Shown piece by piece: positions 35,196 to 46,613 of a DNA stretch of 64,000 bases. Origin of the DNA: Uranotaenia lowii. Its lineage: Eukaryota; Arthropoda; Insecta; Diptera; Culicidae. Every line of letters starts with the position of its first letter. Positions within the stretch are counted from its first letter, which is position 1. The notes beneath the pieces are model-generated. The model worked only from the letters and a program-made list of their open reading frames with translations. It made no database searches and was not told the origin of the DNA. Location of the stretch: NCBI RefSeq assembly GCF_029784155.1, contig NC_073691.1, forward strand, positions 55,107,356 to 55,171,355, in the 5' to 3' direction. The position numbers were made by a program, and so were the translations under genes.

Positions 35196-36490
35196 TTTTT
35201 TTTTCTAAATATTTAACGTAGTTTTAGTCGTTAAAATGAATCAAATTTGAAATTTCGAGGATAATATGTGATTTAGGAACCTTGTGCAAAGCGAGTACTG
35301 TCGGAGCATGAATGGTAAAAAGGGATTCGGGCTGGAAACTGGCAAGTACATACATGGACGTTTGTGTGCTGATAATTTATGAATCGTTCATACATTTTGT
35401 GTAGGAAGCGTTGAGCGCGGAAAATTTTAAATTAAGTAAATTAACAAACAGGGTGTGTTCCCAAATTTGAACAAGATCATGCTTAGCGCTCGCGATATTT
35501 ATAAAGCTGGACAAATAATCAATGGAATCAATAATTTCTTTCCTACGCTTGTAGCACTAATTAAACTCTCTTAAGTTTTAGATATAGACGTTACATTGAG
35601 ATTCTGGAGTTCTAGTTCATTGGCCTTACAAACTTATTTTAATTGGTAAATTCAGCAATGCGAATGCAGAATGTTACAAACAGTTATCTCAAAATAAAAT
35701 TCCACCCCTTTCCTAACGAAAGCTGCACAATCCACAAATAGATACATCGAAAGCGTCCCACAAAATTATTTCTGTTCCCCAGAAAAGCACAATTCTTCAT
35801 CACAAAGCGACTTGAATTCTCCCCTTTCTTCTATCCAAGGTTGGCCAAGACGAGTTTGCAAAGAAGTTTGGTCCGGGAGCTCGCTGATGATGCTCCACTA
35901 AGATCGGTGGGGGCCACTACTCGAACCGAAGGAGATGCACTTTGTTGTTGTCATCATCATCGTCATCTTCTCCATTTTCGTTGGTTGGCCGGACTAAACC
36001 ATTATGAATCTATGTTTGTCGATGAAGAATAAGGAAAGCGAAGAAAGGGTTACTATCCGATTGGGAGTGTGAATCTGCACTTTATTGGCAGATTTATTAA
36101 GCGAAGAAATCCGGTAGGAGACAAGTTTCAGGGAGCTGGCTGGGCTAAGAGGTTGAAGACAACGGATGACAACCTTCTCGATTGAGATAGAGGGTATTAG
36201 GGTCGAGATTTGGAGAAGCAAACTAACCGTTTAATCGTTGGCGGGGTTTTATTTTTAATATCAATTGGCAGTTGCGTCCATTGATAGGATATTCATCCAG
36301 CTACGATGCAAGCAGAAAATGACAATCCATCCCATTTAGAAAAGTTTTGATTCCGAATTTAAAACCCGGATCTGAATTTCCAATCTTAATAGGATTTTAC
36401 TGAATTGAAAAAGAACTTCGAAAAAAATATTCTGGACTTAAAATAAATATCAAAACTATGAATGAAATACAGCTGTATTCTGAATTTCAA
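35196..36490. other. Upstream stretch, nothing recognised
   Basis: No gene or repeat assigned. A GC-richer patch near 35835-36010 has TCATCATCATCGTCATC simple sequence. A short frame there lacks any domain. Confidence 0.35.
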
Positions 36491-37487
36491 AAGTCCCCTC
36501 ACCATTTAATTTGCGCCAACATAACTTCCAGCAGATGGCACTGTCGAACGTTTCCAAAGATACGAACCTCGAAAATGCTGTCAGAGAGAAAAAGGAGTCT
36601 CACTTAAACCGTATCTCTCATCTGTTCTCAGCAATTTTTCCGATTGGAATGGATCGGCTCACATCTCTTCGGCTCTCTCGGCTCAACCACGTGCTTTTCG
36701 CTTCCCCCACGGGAATCAGCTGTTTTTTGTTTTGCTTCCAACCAGATGCCGGTCGGTTCCAGCGTTGTTTACATCCCCATCTGATCGGGTCGATTGGTGT
36801 TGGTGAAACATTTTTCCTTTTTCGTTTGCCCTCCAGGTGTGTGCGTGTCAGGTTGCGCAACTTTTGACAGCGGACGCGTTGCTGTCAAAAAGTGCATTTT
36901 CTTCGGGCTGAATCTCTTGTTGGAAATTTTCACGTTCTTATTGGTATCAGAAATTGGGTCGAAATGTTCGATAAAGCTGTTTCGGAAAAGTGATTTGTGA
37001 AAATGATTGGAAAATTCCGTGGGACGGAACCGGAAACATCCGATATATTGGGCTGGTTAAGTTGAAATCGATTAATCTTTTCGGATCGAAATTCAAGTGT
37101 GTGTTATAAAGGAAGGCACAAGGAAAAGTTTGTTTTTTTCTAAATAAAATCCTTTTTAGAGGTTTTTCAGCTAAAATCAATCAAAAGAAAAGATGAAAAT
37201 CTCTAATCAAAGGAATATCAACAAATTCGTGGGAAAATGATTCTCAAAACAACTCAGAATATATTCGCTTGAGACGATGGAAGAAAATATGGCTAGAATT
37301 TTATGAACCCAGACAGACTGTCGCCAAAAAGTAGAGCCAGTTTTTCGTGACACGACGAGACGACGACAGAAAGCAATAAAAAGGAAAGGGCAGCAGTAAA
37401 TTGTAATTGGAACGGGACAACAACCGATTACAGCATGTAATTAGAACCAGGTCCGGTGCAAACGTAGTAAATTTATGGTAGCAGAAC
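36491..37487 (+). promoter_or_regulatory. Hecw 5' flank and untranslated leader (approximate)
   Basis: Non-repeat, GC-richer DNA directly upstream of the Hecw start codon. An in-frame TAG at 37479-37481 fixes the 5' limit of coding. TTACAG at about 37427-37432 could be a splice acceptor for an upstream untranslated exon. No clear TATA box or initiator could be fixed, so the transcription start is unknown. Confidence 0.3.
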
Positions 37488-37540
37488 ATGAGTTGTTCCG
37501 AGCAGCCGGAGTCAGCTCCGGGTGGCAAGGATTGTTCCAG
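37488..37540 (+). CDS. Hecw: Hecw coding exon 1 (start of HECW-type E3 ubiquitin ligase)
   Basis: The ATG at 37488 opens MSCSEQPESAPGGKDCS. The exon ends at CAG followed by donor GTATGA and leaves two bases, completed by the first G of exon 2 (AG|G, Arg). The intron of 62 bp is a typical short insect intron. The start is supported by an upstream in-frame stop and by exact frame continuity into exons 2 to 4. I cannot exclude alternative first exons upstream that would add N-terminal sequence such as a C2 domain. Confidence 0.72.
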
Positions 37541-37602
37541 GTATGATTTCCTGTTATTTCATAACCAAAATCAAATCGATTGATAGAATTTTCGTTTTTA
37601 AG

Positions 37603-37931
37603 GGACCCATCGGACGAAATGGAAGAAGAGCTGGAAGGGGCAGTTGGCAACTGCCCTTTGTTATCCTCCCACGAAAACCACCCAGAACGTCCGGGAGAAC
37701 TGTTTCTGGGACCGGTGAGAACTGATGACGACGATCATGAGGATGAGGACCCGATTGAACTGAAAAATCAGGAACAGGATAATTTTCCTCCCACCCCGTA
37801 TGAAGAGTGTTTGGATTTGAAAGCTTTTGAAATCCTGGCGGAGCAGCAAAAGCTGGAATTGGAACGGAATCATGAGCTTCCGGCTGCTAGCGATGGTCAG
37901 CTGCTGGAAGCGGCCAGTTTGAATTATATAG
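37603..37931 (+). CDS. Hecw: Hecw coding exon 2, acidic N-terminal region
   Basis: The acceptor TTTTTAAG ends at 37602 and the donor GTGAGG starts at 37932. The exon encodes roughly residues 18-127: a very acidic stretch (TDDDDHEDEDPIELKNQEQD), a PPTPYEE motif that resembles a WW-binding PPxY-like site without matching it exactly, and a Glu/Leu-rich helix (FEILAEQQKLELERN). It ends with one base of the next codon, completed in exon 3 (G|AT, Asp). It does not resemble a C2 domain. Intron 2 (37932-43394, 5463 bp) carries a hAT MITE and two LINE remnants. Confidence 0.78.
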
Positions 37932-38066
37932 GTGAGGCACCTTCGATTCAATTCAATATTCTACATAATTCATTTTAGCCTTTGTTATGATCATAATCAT
38001 TATGATCGATTTTAAAATATTGCTCTTTCTCTTCTATGTCAATTATCTTCTGAATCTTCCTCTACA

Positions 38067-39054
38067 CAGTGATGTCAACCTTCCAGATTTTTTCTGGATC
38101 TTCCAGACTTTTTGATCTTTCGCCAGACATTTTTTTAGGTTTCCATACTTCCAGACTTTTGTCATTTCTTCCAGACATTTCCAGACTTTTGAGTTTCGAC
38201 ATGAATTTTCAGACAAAACAGTAAAAATTTAAAATTTTCGTTGCAAAAATGGCAGAAATGATTCGAATTAGTAATTGAAGAGTGAGGAATGCCACGAAGA
38301 TGATGATAAAACGGGAAGTAAAGCATAAAACGTAGTACCGCCGACTTCACCACAATAGTCTCAGGCATTGATAGTGTATTTGAGGATGATGATGAAGTAA
38401 TAAGTGTTATCCCCTAGCGTGGTTGTCCATTTCTCCCCGAGCGGCTTGAAAAATGCAATTCAGTGAACTTTTCGTTCTGAAACACTTGCCCTGCTCTGTT
38501 AAGACGCCGGGCGTACACCCAATCAAAGAGCAGAGAACGCTTCGCCAGGGTGAGTGCAAGAGAAAAAAATCATCTCATTAAGTGTAGGGGAGCAGCGCTA
38601 AAGCAACTCAGTAGGCTTGGTTCTTTCCCAACAAGAAAAGGAAGAAGAGGAAGCAATATCGCTGTTTGTTTGCCTACTGTGGTAGGAAGAGAAGGAAAAA
38701 AATGCACTTCAGTTGCGTGTTTCGGGATTTCTCCTGCTCACACCGTAGTGTTGCTATTGGGGCACCGGTTTTGCTCGGCACTTGGCTTCGGTTGTACTCG
38801 GAAACGAGTGTAGAGCATTTCAGAATGAAATGTGGTGCTCTAAAAATCGTAGAAGATAACGGTGCCGATTTACAAAGCGCACTTTCGGATTTGAGAAGTG
38901 CGGACCAACCATGTCCCCTAGACTGCAATATTGCAATCAGGCGACAAAAAAAAAGTTAACACCTATAAACTTCGCCATCCAGCCTTTTCCACAGTTTTCC
39001 AGTTTTTTTTTTCAAAATCTTCCAGTCATTTCAGAAAAACAGTTGACATCACTG
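38067..39054. mobile_element. hAT-type MITE in Hecw intron 2
   Basis: TIRs CAGTGATGTCAAC (38067) and its exact complement at 39042-39054 are flanked by a perfect 8-bp duplication CCTCTACA (38059-38066 and 39055-39062). TIRs starting CAGTG with an 8-bp duplication are hallmarks of hAT elements. Inside both ends TTCCAGA-type motifs repeat many times (38080-38190 and 38975-39030). Short internal frames show no transposase. The 988-bp element is non-autonomous, and the perfect duplication suggests a relatively recent insertion. Confidence 0.9.
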
Positions 39055-39156
39055 CCTCTACATAGTGCCCTAACGTTGTTAGTTGATGATACTGCACTTT
39101 TCTTTAGCAAGGAAAATTACTTTGGAATATAATAACGCACAAGACGTTTCGATTTA

Positions 39157-40635
39157 TTGTTAAAAAATAGTGTTAATGCACTAGTAAAGCGGAAAAGTGT
39201 TCGCCAAACATCGGTACTAAATGGTACTGGTTCGGGTACTAATTGGTACTCTAGTAGTCTTAGTGAGATAAAAAAACGAAGAGATAAGCTTTATAAACAG
39301 TTTTTAGAAAAACAGAAAAATGCACGTGAGGAAATGTTATTCCGTCCTATAAATATGTTGGAAATCCAAGAAAAAGTGCTAGAATTAGCAGTAAAAAAAC
39401 AGTTTTTAAACTTTATTGAGTCCCAAGAAATACTTATTGCAGAGCAGTCTGGATTTAGGAAACAACATTCAACAGAAGCTGCTGTGAATTTGATACTTCG
39501 AAACTGGAAGATCAATATTGAAAATGGTAGCTACACAATTGCTGTGTTTTTGGATTTTAAGAGAGCATTTGAATCGATTGATCGGTTATTGCTGATAGAT
39601 GTACTAGTGAGAGTTGGTATCAATGATACGGTTCTTAACTGGTTTAAGAATTATTTAGATAACAGAATGCAAAGAACAAAATTTGGTTCAACTTACTCGC
39701 GATACAGAGAAAATAACTTAGGTGTCCCACAAGGAAGTGTCTTGGGTCCATTGTTATTTATACTGTACATCAACGACATGAAACAATGCCTACAGTACGG
39801 TCGTCTTAAGCTATTTGCGGATGATTCAGTCTCCTACTGGAGTGGAAATGACTTAGAGCTTGTTATTCAAAAAGCAAATGCTGATTTGAAAAATATTGCA
39901 GATTTCCTAAAACAGAGAAAGTTGTGTCTGAATCTCAATAAAACCAACTGGATGATCATTGGCAACCGCAAAATTGGAGAGTGTTCAAACTTGTTGATTG
40001 ATGGTTATGCAATCGAAAGAGAACATCAAGTTAAATACTTAGGAGTACAGATAGATGAAAAGTTAAACTTTATAGCCCACATTGACTACACTATTAAGAA
40101 GATTGCCATGAAATATGGAATACTTTGTCGGATAAGCAGATATATGACTTTCTGGTCAAAAATTATCTACGTGAAATCAGTTATTATGCCACACTTTGAT
40201 TATTGCGCTACAATATTGCTTCATGCACCAGACACGCAGACAAAGAGGCTGCAAAGAATACAAAACAAGATAATGCGAGTGGTAATAAGATGCAACCGAT
40301 ATACTCCTAGTGCTCTTATGCTTGATATGTTGCAATGGATGTCAGTAAAGCAGAGGATTGCTTACAACAGTATGATTTTTATCTACAAAATGAAAAAAGG
40401 AATGTTACCATCCTATTTATTGGACGGTCTGCAGTACGGAGTTGACATACACGGATACAATACAAGGAGAGCCCAAGATTTCAGACTACCAAATACAAAA
40501 AAAGAGATGACCAAACGATCTGTGTTCTACAATGGACTGAAACTGTATAACAGCCTACCACGGAGCATCAAAGACAGTTCAAACTTGAATATTTTTAAGA
40601 AGCTGACAATAAATTACATAAAACATACAATTTGA
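39157..40635 (+). CDS. CR1/L2-like LINE reverse transcriptase, internally deleted
   Basis: An open 492-residue frame. After an N-terminal linker (about 1-65, SEIKKRRDKLYKQFLEKQKN) the text jumps at about residue 63 straight into RPINMLEIQEKVLE, so the segment between linker and RT entrance is shortened. The rest of the RT is present: EQSGFRKQHSTEAAVNLIL near 93, motif A FLDFKRAFESID near 131, GVPQGSVLGPLLFILYINDM near 190, FADD at about 220-223, NLNKTNWMIIG near 265, and a C-terminal domain to NYIKHTI. A 3' UTR runs to about 40915. No RNase H belongs to this frame. It is in Hecw intron 2 in the same orientation as the gene and is likely non-autonomous. Confidence 0.85.
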   Translation: MLKNSVNALVKRKSVRQTSVLNGTGSGTNWYSSSLSEIKKRRDKLYKQFLEKQKNAREEMLFRPINMLEIQEKVLELAVKKQFLNFIESQEILIAEQSGFRKQHSTEAAVNLILRNWKINIENGSYTIAVFLDFKRAFESIDRLLLIDVLVRVGINDTVLNWFKNYLDNRMQRTKFGSTYSRYRENNLGVPQGSVLGPLLFILYINDMKQCLQYGRLKLFADDSVSYWSGNDLELVIQKANADLKNIADFLKQRKLCLNLNKTNWMIIGNRKIGECSNLLIDGYAIEREHQVKYLGVQIDEKLNFIAHIDYTIKKIAMKYGILCRISRYMTFWSKIIYVKSVIMPHFDYCATILLHAPDTQTKRLQRIQNKIMRVVIRCNRYTPSALMLDMLQWMSVKQRIAYNSMIFIYKMKKGMLPSYLLDGLQYGVDIHGYNTRRAQDFRLPNTKKEMTKRSVFYNGLKLYNSLPRSIKDSSNLNIFKKLTINYIKHTI

Positions 40636-40959
40636 AACAAGGACTAATCCTAAAAAGGATCATACAATAGTGATGAAGATCTGACGGATCATCAGATAGA
40701 AATTTGTACGGTGATGGACATACGCGGGAGTAAGACGAACAAGTCGTACAGAAATTGACAACATAAGTTAACAATACATATTATCCTAAGGATAAACTGT
40801 CCCTCCTTCTTCAAAAGATGCGTATGGGGTGGAGGAAGGACCCAAATGGGCCTGTGGGACCATCACTGAAAACAGGAAGCCTTCTCATGTGCTTTTCGTC
40901 TACAGGAAGTTGGTCTCTGGCTGTCAGGAAATATCGAAAGATCATCGAGTCATACAAAT

Positions 40960-41946
40960 GTGTGGCCTGAATTAGTTAGATTAAACAAGTTTAATCTAGC
41001 GCCAAACGATTTAACACTCTCGAGTAGTTTTCCCTACATGGGGTTTAAAGTCAAATTTCCTTCTCCTCAAGAATGGTTATCAGGTTTCGTAGAGGACCAA
41101 ATGTCCTCTCATATTGTATTCTATACTAACGGTTCATTATCAAACGGCCGTGCAGGTGCAGGAATTTACTGTCACGAGTTGAACATAGAATATGCTCAAC
41201 CTCTAGGAAAATATTGTACAGTCTTTCAGGCTGAGCTATATGCTATTATGTATGGAGTGCAAATTGCACTTCAAAAGAAGATTATGTTCAGAACAATTTA
41301 CTTCTGTTCAGATAGCCAAGCAGCTATCAAATCACTCAGTGCTTCCAGTTCTAGATCAAAACTGGTAATCGCATGCCGGAAAGCAATCGAAGAACTTGCT
41401 GAAGGCAATGGATTAAACCTTCTATGGGTACCCGGACATAAGGGAATTTTTGGAAACGAATGCGCCGACGAACTCGCTAGAGCTGGGTCGGAAAAGGAAT
41501 TTTACGGACCAGAGCCGGCTGTCCCAATATCGCCATGTTGGTTCAGAAACCAAATTCAAACTTGGTTCTCTAACCAGCATGAACGATACTGAGAAGAGTT
41601 GGACACTTGTCGTCAAACTAAATTATTTTTAGAAAAACCATCTCCAATCATATCGAGTTACTTATTAACTTTAAATAAATCTCATTGCAGCATCTTGATC
41701 AGAGCACTCTCCGGTCATTGTAAACTCAACTATCACATGCACAACATTCAGCGTGCTGAATCTCCAGTATGTGGTAGTTGTGAATCAGATGTGGAAGATC
41801 CCTTCCATCTTATATGTAACTGTCACTCATTTGCCAGTCTACGTTTTCGTACTCTGGGATCTTACGCTTTAAGCGAATCTGAGTTTAAGAAATTAAACTT
41901 AAAAAACATTCTATCATTCCTTACCGAATGTAGAAAAGAGCTTTAA
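40960..41946 (+). pseudogene. LINE RNase H and zinc-knuckle C-terminus, one stop codon
   Basis: A single frame interrupted only by a TGA at 41590-41592 (HERY stop EELDTCRQTK), where a TGG Trp codon is the likely ancestor. The RNase H domain has FYTNGSLSNGRAGAG (residue 57 is Asn where the catalytic Asp is expected), FQAELYAIMYG, SDSQAAIKSL and WVPGHKGIFGNECADELAR. After the stop come RALSGHCKLNYHMH and a Cys/His cluster CGSCESDVEDPFHLICNC. This is the 3' part of an RNase H-bearing LINE (I/Loa/Outcast-like), distinct from the CR1/L2-like copy next to it. It ends near 42143 in tandem TGATACC units. Two lesions make it inactive. Confidence 0.87.
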
Positions 41947-42144
41947 TGCTAATAATCCCTAGTGGAAAGGCTTTATGCCATCTTAAATAGATTCAATTTA
42001 TTTCTTCCTTTTATAGGTTTTTCAGGTTTCTCAGGTAAATGATGAAATCTTGGATAAAAAAAAGGCTAGGCACAATTTTCCCGTATGTTTGGATAACGTG
42101 CCGCTATTAAGCCTACCCCCATTCTGATACCTGATACCTGAGAT

Positions 42145-43394
42145 GGAGTTCATTTAAGCACGAAATTCAAGGTCCTGGACGTCTCTCTACAGTCCACGTC
42201 TTAGGTATCACCTATCGAAGATTTTTAAAGCACTGGTATTTATTGCAAGTGCTAAATGTAATTTTCACCTACCTCTCTAAACGCAATGATGAACAAGATA
42301 GAAGATATGAAGATATAATGGCGGTTGATCTCGCCGCAGTGTTTTAAAGACGTGACGTCATCCCTTTTTTGTCCTCATCATGTTCCACAATCAGCAATCC
42401 TTCAACGTCATGCATTGATAGCAGCCATCTGTTGTTGAGCTCCAGAACTTGGGAGATAGTCTATGTTGAAGCGTAGTATGGCTTGGCGTAGTGTTGCTTG
42501 GTGAAGTTGAAGCAGGAATATCCTTATGACAGACTTAAGCACTTTCTTGGCCCATGATTTAAAAACGAGTTTTAAATGCGAACAAAGTTCCAAGGAAACT
42601 GACAGATAGCCTTCCCATTGGTACATCCTCTGATTCCGAGGTTGTCGTCTTTACAGTGGCTCTTGGTTTTCGACGCCTTCCCAGTCCTCAACAACTTCCA
42701 TCTGGTTCCAAGATTTTCCATTTGGCCTCTGGTTCAAAGACCTCCTAGTGACACCGATCGGACGGGCTCCCGAAGGATCCGATTCAATGACCCGGATTTG
42801 AGGACCAGCCGGTTTTAGTTTGACAATATTCCATCTGGTTCAAAGGTTTAAGGTCTTTCAATGACTTGGACTCAAAGACCTTACAATGGATCTTGGTTCC
42901 TGGCACTGATGTATTTTTGTTGTTCGGTGAAATTTTAATCGGTGGAATCTCTTTCGTTTTTGGAGAACTTTGTCACTTCAATCGGGATTATTTTTGACAG
43001 TCGCTGTACCTCTAAGGTCATCTAAGGACATATTTCTAATATTTTACACACTACAGTATGCAGTAAAAAGAGGTCTTTAATGACTAACATAACATTCAAA
43101 AGTGCAATTAGCTATTGCCTTTAGATCGGCTTAACAATATTGTTAACCAATAGATTGTTGCTGGAAAGTCTTGTGACTAAGCCTTAGGAACGAGCGCCCT
43201 TGTGAAAATAAAGTTGTTATACCAGCAGATCATCGTTGTATTTTTGCCTTTCAAAATGTTTTTAAACTGTATCTAAAAGTAGCTACTATATGTAGATGAG
43301 TATTATTCTGGCTTTTCATCTGTTTATACCCAATTCAACAGGAATACACAATAGATTAAAAATCACTTCAGATGCATGTTTCCACTATTTACAG
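42145..43394. other. Hecw intron 2, 3' part, nothing recognised
   Basis: No gene. Phrases with CCATCTGGTTC recur near 42697 and 42829, suggesting an old degenerate repeat. The intron ends with acceptor TATTTACAG at 43394. Confidence 0.4.
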
Positions 43395-45664
43395 ATGGCG
43401 AACCCTCCCCGGCCCGAAACTCCCAAGCTCAAAACCAGCAGCATCAGCAGCAGCCTTCTCCAGCAGCTTGTTGTTCGGCAGCAGCAATCTCACCCTCGAG
43501 CAACGGTGGCGGTGGCGGCCATCATGGAGATTCCTGCGGCTCGTCAACCTCTTCGGCTCCGTGTTCCGGGGTACGCCGGAAAGCCAAAGTTCCAACCACT
43601 TCCCAAGAAGACGAACCGATGGCCATAAATGGAACCAAGAAGAAAGTTCGCCACAATGGATCTCTGAAATCGTCGCCCTCGCAACCTACTACGGAGTATT
43701 TGAGTGTATGGACTACCACTAGTCCGACATTGACGAGTTCTTTGGATGAACGACAGGAATCGATCATAAGTCCTAGTATTCAAATTCATCGACCCCTCGA
43801 ACGATCTTGGCCTCCGAAGAATCATAAAAAGTCTAACTCTTCAATGATTCAGGGAGCGGAGGAATTTTCCTTCGACATCATAGACACTGATGAACCTTCT
43901 TATGGAGCTAACGCTGAAGGTGAAGGTGAGGCAGGAGTCGATTTTACTCCTGGAGAGTTTTTCGGGAAGAATCCTAAACACATCAAACATGACAAGGTGG
44001 CACGTATTATAAGGCAACCTTTGGAAGGAATTATTGAAAGTGCTCCCTTGGCGACTCCGGAAACTGATGGCAGTCTGTCGGATAATACTCCTTTGAGATT
44101 GAATCGACTGGATCGGAATGCCAATCCAACTGAGATCGAACCGGTGCAAGAAATTCCGGAAACTAATGTTAAACCTGTATTGAAGCCTCCGTTGAAGAAA
44201 GCTACTCGTGCTGAATACAGTTTTCCAGAAGAGGATCGTCAACAGCCGGGATGCTCCAGTGATCCTGTAATCGTTGTTGACGGGGAATTAAGAGTAATAA
44301 AGCCTCATCGACCCTTAACTAGAGCACTGTCTAATGGTAGAACTAGGCAGAACATCAAAAGTCCTTTAACGCTTGGGGAAGCGATGCATGTAGAGCCTCT
44401 GAGACCCACTCACGTTCTGATACCGATTCAAAACCTTTCACCCAGAGCCAGAAGTCCTCCATCAGGGTCATCAACTAGGTCAGGGTCACCCTTGGAACAT
44501 TCCCCGGATCGATCATCACCTGTAGCTATCATGCATCCCAAACCGATAAGACCGCAACCCCGTCCACTGACCAGAGTTGGGGTCACCCGGGCTGATCTCA
44601 TTTGTCCTCCGACACCAACCCATCATGCTCGTAGACTGCGTGTTTCATCTGATGGATTCGGTCCACCGGAACTTCGTCCTCGGAATCTCTTCTCACCGGA
44701 AACCGTAGTTTCTCCGGAAATGCGCTACAATGATTTGATAGCAATTACCGGAAGTAGAGTTGATCAACTACGCGTAGCCGAGGGGCGTGAAGACGACATT
44801 GAAACAGATGTTTCCATGCGCCATCTTACAAGCACCAGACTTCCTTCGATTCCCGAGAGAGCTCGAGGAGCGCTTGCTGAACCAGACGAACCCCTTCCAC
44901 CTGCTTGGGAAGCTCGGATGGATAGCCATGGGCGAATTTTCTACATAGATCATACAACCCGAACTACGTCTTGGCAACGACCTGGCTCGCACACAGGAAT
45001 GACCGGTCCAGATCAGCACCGGCAACAGCTCGATCGCCGATACCAGTCAATCCGTCGAACGATCTACGATAGGAGAGACCCAACCAGTGGCAGCAGAAGT
45101 CCTCCCAGATTTGGCTTTGAACCCATCAATCCTAGACAAGTTGTCACCCAAACGGAAAATCTCACCGTAGATCGCTCAGCTCACCCCGCGCTCCTAATGA
45201 TCTGCCGTCCAGATTTTTACTCCATGCTTCACACCAACACCGATGCTATTCTCATCTACAACCGCAACTCTGCCCTCAAACATATGGTCTCCCGAGTACG
45301 GCGAGACCCCAGCTGCTTCAGCCGCTATCAGCACAATCGGGATCTCGTAGCCCTAGTAAATTGTTTCGCTTCTCCAGAAAAAGATCTCCCAACCGGTTGG
45401 GAATCGAAGATGGACCAAAATGGGAAACAGTTCTTCATCGATCACGTCAACCGCCGTACGTCTTTCATGGACCCGCGTGTGCCTACCGACTGTTTGCGGT
45501 CCCGGCATCGGCCGCCCTCAGAACAGTTGATCGCTGCTGCTGCCGTCCCCGCCACCGTGTTGCCTCCGCCGGTTGATGTGGCTCCGGTTCCGCCGCCGCG
45601 ACCGCCGGCCTTGCCTCGGTTGAGTATTGGATCGCCAGAGATTCCGGTGGCTTACAATGATAAG
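43395..45664 (+). CDS. Hecw: Hecw coding exon 3: linker, WW1, helical box, WW2
   Basis: E3 ubiquitin ligase of the NEDD4-related HECW family; the HECT domain would pass ubiquitin to substrates recruited by the WW domains. This 2270-bp exon gives about residues 128-884. First comes a long low-complexity linker (Gln/Ser-rich, then Pro/Arg-rich). WW1 lies near 627-657 (LPPAWEARMDSHGRIFYIDH, TTSWQRP), followed by the family-typical QLDRRYQSIRRTI. A conserved segment near 735-785 has PDFYSMLHTNTDAILIYNRN and RRDPSCFSRYQHNRDLVALV. WW2 lies near 791-822 (LPTGWESKMDQNGKQFFIDH, TSFMDPRVP), where Phe replaces the second Trp, as in vertebrate HECW2. The acceptor is TTTACAG at 43394 and the donor AAG|GTAAGT at 45665. 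Order, spacing and adjacent exon 4 together identify HECW; Drosophila has one ortholog, Hecw (CG42797). Confidence 0.95.
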
Positions 45665-46187
45665 GTAAGTTACTTAGTGTCTACTTCTTTCAGGCATATT
45701 TGAGAACCCACGGTTCTCAGAGCAACTGCAATTCTTCCGCCTGAGACCGATACCATAGTGCACGCAAACGCGAACGCGTAACGAACTGCGGAGGAGTTGT
45801 CGAAACCTCTTCAAACCTTAATAATGTTTTTGTCGTAACTGGCATCATTATGTTGATTTTTCAGTACAAAATATTAAATTTTGCCATAGAAACCTAAAAG
45901 TTCAAATTTACTCATGAAAAGGTTACTCAAAAACTCTGCAAAAAAACACGGATGAGTTTTGACCCAAAACGTAGCTTTTTAGACCCCAGAGTTTGAGAAA
46001 TTCAAAATGACCCCAAATCGACTCAGTCTAATGTAGTATTGAATTTGAATTGACACGATACAACGCACTTTTTTCACACTCACTGGCAGCAATGATTTAG
46101 CTGATAAGCCGGAAGAGCAAGAATGTGTGAACAAATTTTATTCAAAGTTCCCACTCAAGATATCAGTCTTTTGATCTCAAGGGAGAT
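45665..46187. other. Hecw intron 3, start, with half a Mutator-like MITE
   Basis: Bases 45848-46030 match the right half of the palindromic MITE family (compare 62145-62325), ending at ACTCAGTCTA. The left half and the target duplication are missing, so this is a truncated copy. The rest shows nothing recognisable. Confidence 0.7.
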
Positions 46188-46613
46188 AAATCTGTTCGAT
46201 CGGTCAATAACTGACCTGCTCGGTCTTTAAGCGGCATTCTAGCTATAATCCTTGTATCACTAAGGAGCTAGGGAGTTTGTCCAGGCTCTCGTGACTCGTC
46301 TACAAGTTCGTTTAACTGCCTTTTATAACTCCACATATCCTGAGCGGGCGGCTGCTTCGGTTGACCCGATACATGACTGCTCAATTCCGACTTTCGCCTT
46401 TCTCCGATCATCGATCATCCTCCAAGTTTCATCCGACATCCATTCACTTCTTCTTCCACAAACTTTACCGAGAGTACCTTGGCTCGTCGTGATAAAGGCA
46501 TTCTTGATTCTACACCACTGTTCTTCGACTGTTCCGTCTGTCGGCAGCTCCGAGGCTCGGGATTCTAGCTGTTCAACGTATGCCATTTTCACCTCTGGAA
46601 TCTCCAACCGGCG

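Noticed and set aside
43841..44242. Minus-strand 133-codon frame opposite Hecw exon 3
   Set aside because: Antisense shadow of the HECW coding exon.
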